From NCBI RefSeq assembly GCF_001522545.3, contig NC_031769.1, positions 75,361,356 through 75,425,355 of the forward strand: a stretch of DNA of 64,000 nt, in the 5' to 3' direction. The position numbers and the translations under genes were made by a program. The notes below the pieces were generated by a model. The model worked only from the letters and a program-made list of their open reading frames with translations. It was not told the origin of the DNA and made no database searches. The stretch is from Parus major (Eukaryota > Chordata > Aves > Passeriformes > Paridae). Positions 27,013 to 38,293 of the stretch are shown in pieces. Positions within the stretch are counted from its first letter, which is position 1. The number at the start of each line of letters is the position of its first letter.

Positions 27013-30000
27013 CCCAGACAAAAACTGACTTTGAGAAGGCTTGCTACCTAACAGCAAAATTTGCAAATCATTGAACTTTGAGCCAGCACAGCACCATACT
27101 GGTCCTCTAAGTATATACACACAGATTTTGTGACTGACCTGAAAGAATCCAGCAGGCAGAGTGAGTTGCAGGTAGCTGAGGAGCTTCCAGCTCCCCAGAT
27201 ATCTTGCATACATGCACTTCCAGGGATACAATATGGTATTTTCCTTAATCTGAATTGAATTCTGCCGTAAGATCAAGGAGTATGAAAGTGGATATTCAAG
27301 GTCTATTTCATTTCAATTGAGCAGCACAGAGGCTACTCATCACTTCCATTCACAAACATGCAAACAGCCCTTAGCTTTTAACTGTCATTTTTAAAGGAGA
27401 ATAGTTGAAAAACCTAGCTCTGACATACTTCAGGTGGTGGACAGGGACAGTTTTGCAGACTCTTCTGTGAGCAATCTTCTTTCCCAAACTGGAATCAAAG
27501 TGAACACACTGGAAGCTGTCTGAACTTAATTTTGTTTCTTTGCCCACAACTTGTTAAACTTTGGCTTTTTTCAGAAACCAGCTCCACTGGATATTGCAAG
27601 TAATATTTTTGGTAAAGTAAATCATATTTCAATTACAAGAAAAGGTTTAAAAGCTCAATTCAAGGAAAGAGGGAAACTTTGTTACAAAAATTCTACTAAG
27701 CTAGTGAGGTAAAATATCATGCTCCATAAAACAAAGCACCTTGAATACATTTTTAATGTTTTTGAGCATAACAGAGAAGGGATGATAACTCCTAAATTAG
27801 GCCTGAGCAAACTTTAATCTGTACTTAACCATGTCCCACTTGCTTTTCTGCTTCTAGCCCTTCTCTATCCTCTACATCCTCATTTATTTACTTATTTTGG
27901 TAGCTGTTGGCCTTGACATGCTAAGCTCAGCTAACAAGACTAAGCAGATTCCACCTATTCTGAAGCAACATAAAGCTGAAATGATCCTGCTCATCTTCAG
28001 CTGTGCCAGCTTCCTGAAGAAAGCAGGTATTTTCACAGCTGTCAAGGGGCTCACTGCATTGCAGAAATTCTATTTACTGCAAAAGAGATTAACATGGGAA
28101 GAATCTCAGCTTTGGACTACAGACCAGGATACATTTTATGTCCCTGACAGTTCAGCAAATAGCCTTCCCTTTCACATATGGTCCACAGTTCATAGGGAAC
28201 ACTTTGGAAAACATCACAGGACCTAAATTACTTGTGCTTTAAGAGGCTTGTAAAAACATTTTATTAAAAAAAAAATAAAATTCCATCTTGTTTGCTCATT
28301 TTTGAATTTAATCACCCAACTTCATCCCTTACATCAGCTCTGAGATAACTGATGCAAGACCTACTAGGAATTTGGTAGAAGGTTTATAAAAAGACTATCT
28401 AGCACCTTTGTGTTGCCATGGAATTAAGTCTGATACTACATGAAACCTAACAGCACATATATAAACAAGTGTTCTATACAGTAAGGCAGCTGTTAACTGA
28501 TCACCATTCCTTTTTGACAATCTAACACCAGCAATCAGTTCCCCAAAATGAGTCTCAGAGCAGCATATTCAAGAGCCATCTTGACAAAACAGAAAAGCTA
28601 AGATACACCTAATATACGATTTCACTGAAGTTAGTGCTGAGTAGAGCATGGTATCCAAGTTGTGAGCAGCCCCTCCAGCACATGTGAATTAACCCTCAAG
28701 GAGACAGATGGAAACAGTGAAAGAAAATGCAGACAATTGCATACAGCCTACTATCCTGTATTGATGATGCAGTGAAACACTATGTAAATCATAGGTGATA
28801 CAGGGAAAATACCTTTATAGTAAAATGAACAGAAGAAATGTACCAGAATTTGAAAAGGGGAAAAAAAAAAGACATATAAAATACTCGTGGTATCTACCTC
28901 AAGATCCTGTTTCAAATCCTCTAAAATTGCCTCTACGTTATCCTGATTCATACCAGTGATACATTTATGTTTTGCAAGGGTTATAGCATGGTGGAAATCT
29001 CATGGTTTATGATTAAAAATGCACGAAAGGATTACCACAGTGAGATGTGCATAAAAACTCCTTTTATAAGACAACCATTCATATTAAGGGGATCCCTTGC
29101 ACCAGCATGTCCCTCCAGTACCATGTCTAAATGCCACTTTGAAAAGACTTCAGAAATCTCCATCACTAACATTTTTAGTAAGTGTGCTATTACTGACAAC
29201 ACATAGTTGTAATGATGCAAAAAGAAGTCCATTCTAGGTAACACTCATACTCCCCTATTACTTTCTCCCTCTGAGCATGTTACTACACTCACTGTGTTTA
29301 CCCAAATATCTCATATCCCTCTGTACTCTGACTTCATTTTCCACTAATGCAACAGGCACCAGTAGATCTGCAATTTTCATACAGTTGGTATCCACAGACC
29401 CCTACGGATGCATGTATTTAATACTTGGCAGCTTCTACACCTCTGAGAGACATCTGCAACAGAAGGTGGATGATAATAAGCAGATCTCTTATAATTTTTT
29501 AGAAACCCCACAGTGTCCTCTACAGTGATGCTACAGCTGAATAACACCCTCCGTTCCCAATACCAGCTCCAATTCTATGCAATCTCTCCCCTCCTGATTT
29601 CTTGAAAGCTCCATATAGATGGGAAGTTTAGCACAAGAAACAACAAGACAATATTAAAAAATATTTTCAAACCCTATGCCTTCACACTGTTCTCCAGATG
29701 AGAGAAGGCTGTCAGACAGAACTATAAAAATATCAAGACTGCCTCAGTTGAACATTAGAAGCTTAGAGGGGTTTTTTGTTCAAGTAAAAGCAGAAGACAC
29801 AAAGACAACTTTGTGTCCTAGAGGCATCAACACCTCCAGAGCAACCACAGTCTGAATTAAAAATTACAAAACTGAATCCCTTTATGTGTCCTGTAAGTCT
29901 CCTTATGGGCCTCTGCACTCCTTTCCCTTATTGCATTCTAATGTTCTTCAGCTTAAGTGAAATCCTCTATTTTGTATTGTAACTATGGTTGCTAACCTAC

Positions 30001-31136
30001 AAAATGTCACATCAGTACATGTGCAGCTTGCAAAATGCTAAATGGACCATGCCGTAGAGAGAAGGGCAAGAAACAGAGATGCTGGTTGGTAAAAGAGCAT
30101 GAAATTGAGATGGGCATCTGTGCTCTTTGAGCACACTGAAACACCACACAGAGAAATCAACAGTGAACTTGTAACTGCTTCAGTATTGTCCAGGCAATTT
30201 TTAAATGCCACACACATCTATTCCCATTTCTGCCACTACGGCTGTGATGGCTAACAGCAAGTATACATACACTAAGTACAGGTGATGGAGAGAACTTTCT
30301 TATTTTACACCTCTTTTCTAAAGGTTCATGGTTGGACTCCAGATAAGTTCTCAAAACACACCTGAGAGATTTCTTGAAATAGAAGACAAAATAAATTGAA
30401 CAAAATTAATGTTGCTAGGTAACAACTATAGGAATAAGCTATATATGAAAGGTGCTCATAAAAAACCAAAAGCTTCTATGGCTATAGATGTCCTGCTAGG
30501 AATTGTGATAGAAAAAGATGGAAGGATAAAAAATGAAAAATTCAGTTTTCGTCCAGTTCACACAAAACACTTGACATCCTGAAGAGAGAAGATGATGAAA
30601 GCTAAGCATTTGAGGGAAGGGAGGGTGGACAAGGAGGGTTTATTTGTTAATTATGGGGACAAACTAAGGCAAAGCATGTCTCTGATGGAGATTTTAATGG
30701 TTTTACTTTTTGATGGCCCATTAATGGCGCTGCAAATATTCACAGACAACATTCAGAAGCACCTTCTACTGTGAATACTCCCATTTCTAAACCAAGGACA
30801 GCAGAGTCAGGTTGGTCTGTTTGTGGAGTGGAAGGATATTGGTTGCCCTGACAGACAATTGCTGTAGGTGGGTATCACCACCACCACTGCTGACCTCTTG
30901 CTTGACTCTACTGCACACACAAGTGTTGAAGCACTAATGGCATCAGTATGAGAGAGCGGCTTGAAACCCAGGGAAACCATCTAAACCACCTAGAATTCTG
31001 ATTACGCATGTTCCAATAAGAGATAAGATTAAAATATGTAAGTCATGGCCAGTCCCTTTTCCAGACTCATGCAGACTATTTAGAAAACAGAATTCCTGAT
31101 ACTCATTTTCTCAAAGAAAATCTGCAGCTTTGCGGG

Positions 31137-31224
31137 GAAAAAAACAAACAAACAAACAAAAAAATATATATATATAAAATAAAATATAAAAATATAAACT
31201 AAACTAAATTAAAATAAAATAATA
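31137..31224. repeat. A/AT-rich low-complexity tract
   Basis: (CAAA)n passing into (AT)n and then degenerate TAAAA units over about 90 bp. Confidence 0.92.
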
Positions 31225-32538
31225 CCTTCCTTCCTAAAAAGCAAGAGGTCAAAGTTTGAACCCAAAGTCAAACAGGACACCAGCTGATCCTGTGTTACTG
31301 CACACTGGGACTGCTCACCTCCTGTTGGGTGAGCACACCCTTATCCAGCTACCACTGATAACAGCAATCAACCAGTCACCTTTCCAAAACCCTCTTTGCA
31401 GGCCAATGCCTGCACAACCACTGCTTTATAGTAACTATTGAGTAAACACATCACTTAGAGTAGAATATCAGATTAAGTAGACCTCTGGGAAACCATAATT
31501 CTTGAGAAGATTACAAAATCCAGTGAAAATAATTTTCAAGTAAGGGGTAGCATCTGCAGGTTTTTTTCTATGAACATGCATTTCAGTAGTTTTCCTGTAC
31601 CATTTCTCATGTCACCTACTTCTAATTCTTTAATTTAAGAAAAATAATGATCAAGACCTCTAAAAAGAAAACATTTCTTTGTTTCGGTTTATCAAGACAA
31701 GGAAAACCCAAACCAGACTCAGTTACCCAGACAGAAGCAGCACCATAGAAGGCAGAATGGTATATTCTTTCAGAGGCCAAACCTGGGGTCAGAGTAGACT
31801 AATCCTCAAAAAGCTATTAACGACAGCGTTACATTGATGAAGGATGTGACACGTTACAGCATGCACAGGCCAGATGGACTTTCCTGGCCCAAAAGGAGAC
31901 AGGAAAACAAGGAAAGCTAAAGCTTAAGGCATAATTTTGTGAGAAGTAGTCATGAACCTATAGCCTTGTTGTGGCCCACCCATACTGCAGGACAAAAAAG
32001 AAAAGAAAGAGTGAACATGAGACACAAACAGATCAACTGACCCCAGGGATTCTCCATTCAAGTCTCATCTTCCTGGTGCAGTTAACTGCATGCCTCACTC
32101 TTGATGCATTACCTCAACAGGAAAACTGAGAAAGCAAACCTTGTCAGTATATCCCAAAATGATGATCATAGAAGGACTGTCACTTATCCTTCAAGAGGAC
32201 GTGGATGCGGGAACACCTGGGTGGCAGAAGGGCTCCTTGCCTGTGCAGCCCACACAGAACAAACAGAAAATCCACTGGAACTTTTCAGACAGCAGGCATG
32301 TTAACCTACTGAGCCATTAAGGAACTTAAAAGTCAGAGCTCAAAAAGCATAACACTGGGTGGCAATGAAGAGGTGAACTGAAATACTGTTAGTTGACCAC
32401 AGGGTAAATGCTTGACTGCACATTATATTAGACAGTCATATATATGAGAGAATGGCTTTAAGAAGGTATCTTGTATCAGTGGACACTGCAATTTTAGTCA
32501 GAAAAGGTCAGGTTTAGTTGCATTTTTACAGAGATTAC

Positions 32539-33150
32539 TGTCTCGGTTTTGGAAGACAGGTGTCTGCTAGGGAGGGCAGGAGCTTCCCCTGGAATGAAAA
32601 AGTAAACCCCCTCATTGGAATTATTCTAATTTTGAAACCAAAGGGCTCTAAGGCAGAGATCTGGGGACAGGAATAACAGTTCTTTACTAGTATGTATAAC
32701 CAGGCAAACAAACAACAATAACTACAGCGCTAACAACAAAACAGAACCAGGGACCCCGTGACAACTTTCTTGGCCGAGACAGGAAGGGATGGAGGAGAGG
32801 CTTTGTTTCACAAACCCCTCGGGTGGGCAGTCCTGGTGCTCCTGCAGGGCTCTGAGGAACACTCAGCTGGAACAGCAGGGACGAGCTGAGATCCTGGGCC
32901 GGTGGCTGAGGTGTATCAGCAGCTCCATGGTGGTGCCTGGCACTGCCACACGTCCCAGCAGGACAGGGTGTGCGAGGCCACCAACAAAGAGGGAAGAAGG
33001 AGAAGAAGCAGCAGCTCCATCTGGGTGATGGTGAATTCCCTTCTCCCAGCCGCAGCAGCTCCCAGCAAGTGTCCTGCTCTGAAGAGACCAGCCAGACCCC
33101 AGGTGCCCCCACCCTTTTTTCCTGCCCCCCTTCCCCCCCAGGCCCAGCTG
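32539..33150 (-). mobile_element. Truncated ERV LTR, passerine TGTC[C/T]GGTTT family
   Basis: The plus-strand left end TGTCTCGGTTTTGGAAGACA, followed by ggtgtctgctagggagggca and aggaataacagttctttact, fits a passerine endogenous-retrovirus LTR family that I recognise by sequence style. The element's own sense is minus, so this is its 3' end, finishing ...CCGAGACA. The block is much richer in G+C than the intron around it (notably 32780-33140). The right limit, near 33150, is where the similarity fades into AT-rich DNA; the rest of the LTR appears missing. No internal viral genes are seen. The long open frames here (141 residues on the minus strand, 173 on the plus) are LTR artefacts. No target-site duplication was identified. 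Confidence 0.75.
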
Positions 33151-33919
33151 AATGCTTTGTTTCTTATGTTTACATTAAAAAAAATATTTTTCCCAATTTA
33201 TTCTACCATTTCCATATACAGATTTCTACTCATAGTAGTTCTCAAAAATTTTACTTGGGTATTTTGTTCTTATTGCCCATGTCAGAGAAAAAGAAGAAAA
33301 AAGTAAGAGTACAAATCAAATATAGACAAATAACACTACTACACAAGTCACAGCTCAAAAAGAAGTTAAAAATTCACACAGATGAGAAGAGCTACACGTG
33401 TCTTGCAAATCTAAAGCTATTAAAGGCTAAGTTAAAAACAGTCAAAGCATCTATTGCTTTCCTTTTGGCAACCTGTGTTCTCTCTCCCTGATTAAACACC
33501 ATAATACCCAGCTGAGGATTCCCAGCTGAACTACCCTTGCAAATCAATATAAGTAACCATTGCATGAATTAGTCCCTCCCATCCTTCCAAGAAAGTCCAA
33601 GCTTTATCCCTGCTCAAGGAAACATCATGCATAACCTCCTAATGTGCTGCCTTAGCTCCAGGAAAAGTCAGCAATGCCGTGCCTGCTCTAGCACCAGTGC
33701 CAGTGGCTGCTCCAAGACAGCACCACCCAACTGCTTGGGGAAGCCCCTGCCTGGCAGCCAGCAAACCCCAGGCTTCTTGCATAGGGGGTTTCATTTCAAA
33801 TCCACTCTACAACAACTCCAACAAAGCTTTCAAGTAAAAAGTGGTTAGACTAACCTAGAAAGTCCATTAGCTTTTCACTTCAGGAAGTGATGGATCTGCA
33901 GAGCTCGTGCTAATCATTA

Positions 33920-33941
33920 CTATTATTATTATTATTATTAT
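33920..33941. repeat. (ATT)n microsatellite
   Basis: Seven perfect trinucleotide units. Confidence 0.97.
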
Positions 33942-34218
33942 GCATGTCCCTCATCACCTGATACCCAAACTAACCTTTACTCCTAAGGTTAAACCATGAG
34001 TTTTAAATCTTGCTTTAAAATAGGTTTGTTGCTGGCTTAGAAAGCATGTTGAGGATGTAATATAAGTTCCAAAAGTTGCACACAGCAATTAATGAATCAG
34101 CTGCTCTTCCAAGTGAATTAAATATTGCGTTTTCAGCTTATAACAGTTACCTATGACTGATGGACTTACAAAGTAGACAACTGGAATATTTCATATTTAA
34201 GGTACTTCTTGTCAAATT

Positions 34219-34287
34219 TATAACCAGGCAAACAAACAACAATAACTACAGCACTAACAAGAAAACAGAACCAGGGACCCCGTGACA
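34219..34287 (-). repeat. 69-bp isolated copy of part of the 32539 LTR
   Basis: This segment matches 32695-32763 at 67 of 69 positions in the same orientation; the two differences are gcGc/gcAc and acaaCaaa/acaaGaaa. Homology stops abruptly on the left and fades within about 10 bp on the right, and the flanks on both sides are unrelated to the LTR. It lies 1.46 kb from the parent copy. It may be a remnant of a second insertion, or a short templated duplication. Confidence 0.9.
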
Positions 34288-36869
34288 GCCTTCTCAGTTG
34301 CTTTAATAATTTAGTATTAGCTGCAATTGTCATTTTAGTAAAATAGCTACAAAAGCCTAAACTGGGGGAGATTTGTTTGGAATTGCAACATTGCATTAAA
34401 AAAAAGCCTCCTTTAAAAGCTTTCTGGGGATTAAAATAAATTTACTTGTAGAACATCAGAAATTGCCTCTGACTTGGCTTTTAAACCTGGCACCCAACAA
34501 ATAATGATGAGCAAGTCTAACTACCTTAGCTTCACTTCAGAGACGAAGGCAGCTGCCATCTAAATGCCCTCTTGTCACGTAGGCAGCACTTCAATGTAAG
34601 CTTTCCCTATATTTCTTAGCCCTACTAAAGGAGCAGTTTTGGGGCACACATTTAATTTCATATGCACACAGATATGCTATCCCCAAATCAGCTATTTCAG
34701 GCTCTCCTTTCAGGCAAGCCAAGCAGCTGCTTCTGAAAAATTACATAGTCTTTTGGGGTGCAGAATAAGATCTCCTCCCTTGGACTTGTCAGCAAAGGGT
34801 GGAAAATTTGTGAGGAATTACTGCTGTAACAAAGCATGAACCTCCACTGCATGAGAAGGGAATGCCACAGTCCTGCTACACACATCCCCAGATGGCAAAG
34901 CATATTGCTGCAGTCTCACCCCAAATGGCGGTGTGGAGCCACCGCTGAAGGTGTCTGTACCCCACTCCGCTCAGGAGGAAAACAGTCATTTATAAAAGGT
35001 CTGTGATGCCTCCCTCTGCTGTGACTACACTGATTCCAAGAGCCCCCATTAAGTCCACCTGTTTTGGTTTTTTTAACATAAAATAACAATAAAAAAAAAA
35101 CCCCAACCCAAATCAAGGATTATGACACCAACAACAATCCTGAGACCAGCGACAATACAAAAGAACAAGTAATCTACATTTACCATTCAAAACTTCATTG
35201 AAAATCAGTAACAATCAGCCTAACTTTATTTAGGCCTAAGAAAACCAGGTGCTAATGCTTCTTCTGAACTCATCAAATCAAGTTTCTTTTCTTTTCAGCT
35301 AGGCAAAGCCTGATCCTTTGTGATTTATATCCCACAGGTAAGCTGCACTGGTGAAAATCAGTCAAGATTGGGCTCACCCAGAGGCAAAATCTGCAGGGGT
35401 ACTAAAGACTCATCTCAGCTCAGTGTGAGTCAAAAGAAACTTGTCCTTATACCCATTTTCCTTCTGAGATCCATGTGCCTGATTTCACAAGCTGTGTGCA
35501 CTTCTGGTTCAGGTATGCAGAGCATATCCTGTGATTTTGGGAAATCAGCTTGCTCCTCTTTTCCACCTACTTGGTGTTCATGGAGACCAACCCCCTGCCT
35601 AGACTCACCTTCTTGCACACCCACAGAAAAAGGCTGGAAGCGGAACATAAGATATTTTCCCTTAAGAGTACTCTGTGAACAGACCATCGCTTCTTATGAG
35701 GCTGTCTCTCCTCCTTTATCCCACATGACAAGGATGTCACCAGCATGCTCAAACGAGCTTGTAGAGCGCTATGTCCTGCACTGCGCTGCTTTAACTCACC
35801 CCACCACTCCTCTGAGGAGAGACGCCGCAAAAACCTATGGACACAGGGTCAGTGTTCTTGAGAGGTGAGATAACCTGCTCACCTTGCTCTGTTTCACATC
35901 TGAAATAAAGCCCAGAAAAGCAGAGAAGACTGGTTTGCTCCACCAAAAGCACGCCCACGTATTTACAGACCTAGAAACACTTAGACCTAGAAAGAGGCAA
36001 TGCATCAACAGGACAGAGCTCCTGGTAGGCCAGAATGTTGCTGTAAAGCCGGAAGGCTCTGAAGGACTTCTCTCAGTGTCTTTTTAACAAAGACAGCACC
36101 TCCAAGTTAGCCACCAAAGGAATAATAACCACAGGTTTCCCAGCAGCAAGCCTTCCCAGCCTTGGTTTTCTGACTGAGTGACTCATCAGGGATGCGACCC
36201 TAGCCTTAGAGGTGAACTGTATTTGGACTTTAGTAAATTCCACATTCTCAAAAATACACAAAAGTGTATTTTTTCTATTTAGGCTCTAAAACTCATTGTC
36301 ATCTTTCTGAAGAATATTTATGGTTATTCTGGAGCATAGAAGCTACCTAACTGCAGTCACTGGGCTCATCACCCAATTGTCACTCAGCTGTCTTAGAGTT
36401 GCAGACCTTGCAACTTAAAAGCCTATCATATGCAGTAGTTAATATTTCAGAGGGACTTGGAACACTCTACTGTGCCTGAGCTCTCCAAGATTTTTCAACC
36501 ACTTGAGGACAAACCACAAAAACAGTAATTTCCTTTTGCTTTTGAACAGCAGCAAGCTCACAAATTAATTGCAAAGATAAACAAAAAATTAGCAGCCCAA
36601 AAAAAGCCTTGTTTTAAATATAAACTTATGATAGTTTATGATCCTAGCTTATAAAAATTTAGATGTGCATGCACATGTAAATTCCAGAGCAAGGTATGTT
36701 AATTAGGAGGGTTAACAAGGCACAGCCAGTTCAAGATGCTCCTGCACAGTTACATCTCCACTCAGTGGTGCTGTAACACACCCTAACATCACACTACTCC
36801 TGTCGCACTATATTGGGAATGGCAAAAGTACGACTCAGACTCTCTCATGGGTTGAACAGGAGAGCAAGG

Positions 36870-36875
36870 TTTATT
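36870..36875 (-). terminator. LTR poly(A) signal AATAAA
   Basis: AATAAA on the minus strand (tttatt on plus), just downstream of the LTR TATA box in the arrangement of avian retroviral LTRs. In GRB10 sense it could in principle cause premature cleavage within the large intron. Confidence 0.55.
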
Positions 36876-36887
36876 ACCCCAGATCTT

Positions 36888-36895
36888 CTTTTATA
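36888..36895 (-). promoter_or_regulatory. LTR TATA box
   Basis: TATAAAAG on the minus strand inside the 36801-37175 LTR, with ACCAAT-like boxes upstream. It could start transcripts reading in GRB10 sense towards the 217-bp exon. Activity is not shown. Confidence 0.6.
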
Positions 36896-38275
36896 GACAA
36901 GTACAAGAAAGTCCAAATAGGTAAAACTCTTATTGGTCAGTAAACTAACACATGACTATCATTGGTCAGTGGTCCTTCTCTTGTAAGAAAACAAGAAACT
37001 GACAACATCTGCAAGGCTGTCTTCTATCTCTGAGGATTATTTTGATTCCTCCTTATGATTTCCCAGGCCACTTTCTCAGGCTAGTCTGAGAAAGTTATGT
37101 GACTTGCTTTTCCACAAACACTGTGCTCCCTGCTTGCATTTAGCATCCACACTGTTCCTAACCTCATCGTGAACATTGAAAAAATTGCCTGAAATCTTGA
37201 TTTGGACAAAAAGACTTAAATATTGTTACTGCAATCCTAACACCATTAATGAAACTACATACTAATTGCTTTGGTCAGTAGCACCTAATATACTTTAATT
37301 ACTTAAGTGGCTGCTTGCTGTTAAGAACTCCAAATTTAGCTACATCTCATGCTATATTTTGAAAGCTTTTTTTTGTTTAGCTGGTCTGCCCCATTTACCT
37401 CGGGCTTCTTTTTAGCTGAAAATGCAACTAGATTGACAGAATCATGTCCTTTTTAATAGGCATAAAGAGACTTAGAAAATGTAACAAATTCAGATTGATC
37501 TTCCCCTTGAAGTTTCTTGGCTTTAAGAGAAGTGTTGCAACCTTTTCCAATCTCAGTGCAAGAATGTCAGCTCCTTTGATGCATTTCTCAAGTATCCTCA
37601 CATGACACAGCTTGCTGAAGTTCTGTCATGAACCACTTGCAGCATGTTTATGTACAGGCAGAAATAAATGCTGTGCTGCTTATCACAGTCAGGTAAGCTG
37701 AAAGACAGTGATGGCTGAAGCTCATTGTTACAATGGTGGACTGTGGTAAAAGATTTTAGTGCAGAACTGACATCAAATTACAACCGAGTTGTTTCTTTAC
37801 AGATTTTGCTTATTTTATTAAGCTATGAAATTTGAGGGGTTTTCTCCCCTCCTCTTATTACATGAGCTTAAAACAAGTCTTAAGCTTGCAGTATGTGCTT
37901 TATAGACAAAGAGATCAGAGTTACAGAAATGTACTATTCCAGTTCATTTTGGGACAGCCTTAACATCACAAGATTTTTTTCAAAGCTACAGGCACCATAA
38001 ATAATGCATGACTACAATATTATTTTTGCTATTTTACTCCCCTTAAAAAAATTCAAAAGCATTTTCTTTGGTATAAGAACATATTTTCACTGATGTTCCT
38101 CATTCTTTTCTTAGATGGACCTGAAGACCACCTGACTAGAAAAACAAACAAATTAGCAAGCACAGACTTTTTTCCTTATTTGACAAATTTACAACTTAAA
38201 ATACAAGCCAAGGTAGCAGCGGCATAACATCAGAATGTATAGTTACCTAAAAGTATTTTTAATCTTTAGTAGGGG

Positions 38276-38293
38276 AAAAAAAAAAAAAAAAAA
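38276..38293. repeat. poly(A) tract
   Basis: Eighteen A after GGGG. No gene-like sequence upstream suggests a retrocopy. Confidence 0.9.

Larger units (their letters stand above)
36801..37175 (-). mobile_element. Solo LTR, ERVK/alpharetrovirus-like
   Basis: Read on the minus strand, this 375-bp unit begins TGTTCACGATGAGG and ends ...AGTGCGACA, a proper TG...CA pair. It carries a TATA box (TATAAAAG, 36895-36888) and a poly(A) signal (AATAAA, 36875-36870) only 12 bp downstream. That tight TATA/AATAAA layout is the one known from avian leukosis-type LTRs. Two ACCAAT-like boxes (ACCAATAAG, ACCAATGATAG) lie upstream of the TATA in the U3-like part. No gag, pol or env sequence flanks it, so it is probably a solo LTR left by recombination. 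I did not find a clear target-site duplication, so the exact ends could shift; an alternative right end is near 37242. It has the same orientation as GRB10. Confidence 0.82.

Noticed and set aside
32687..33491. Overlapping 141-, 134- and 173-residue frames
   Set aside because: Largely explained by the LTR at 32539-33150; the minus frame shares its RGPWFCF tail with the stray copy at 34219, confirming repeat origin.
35320..35868. 182-residue plus-strand open frame as a protein-coding gene
   Set aside because: It begins at GTG, has no recognisable domain, and overlaps two other open frames on the opposite strand; kept only as an exon-like observation.
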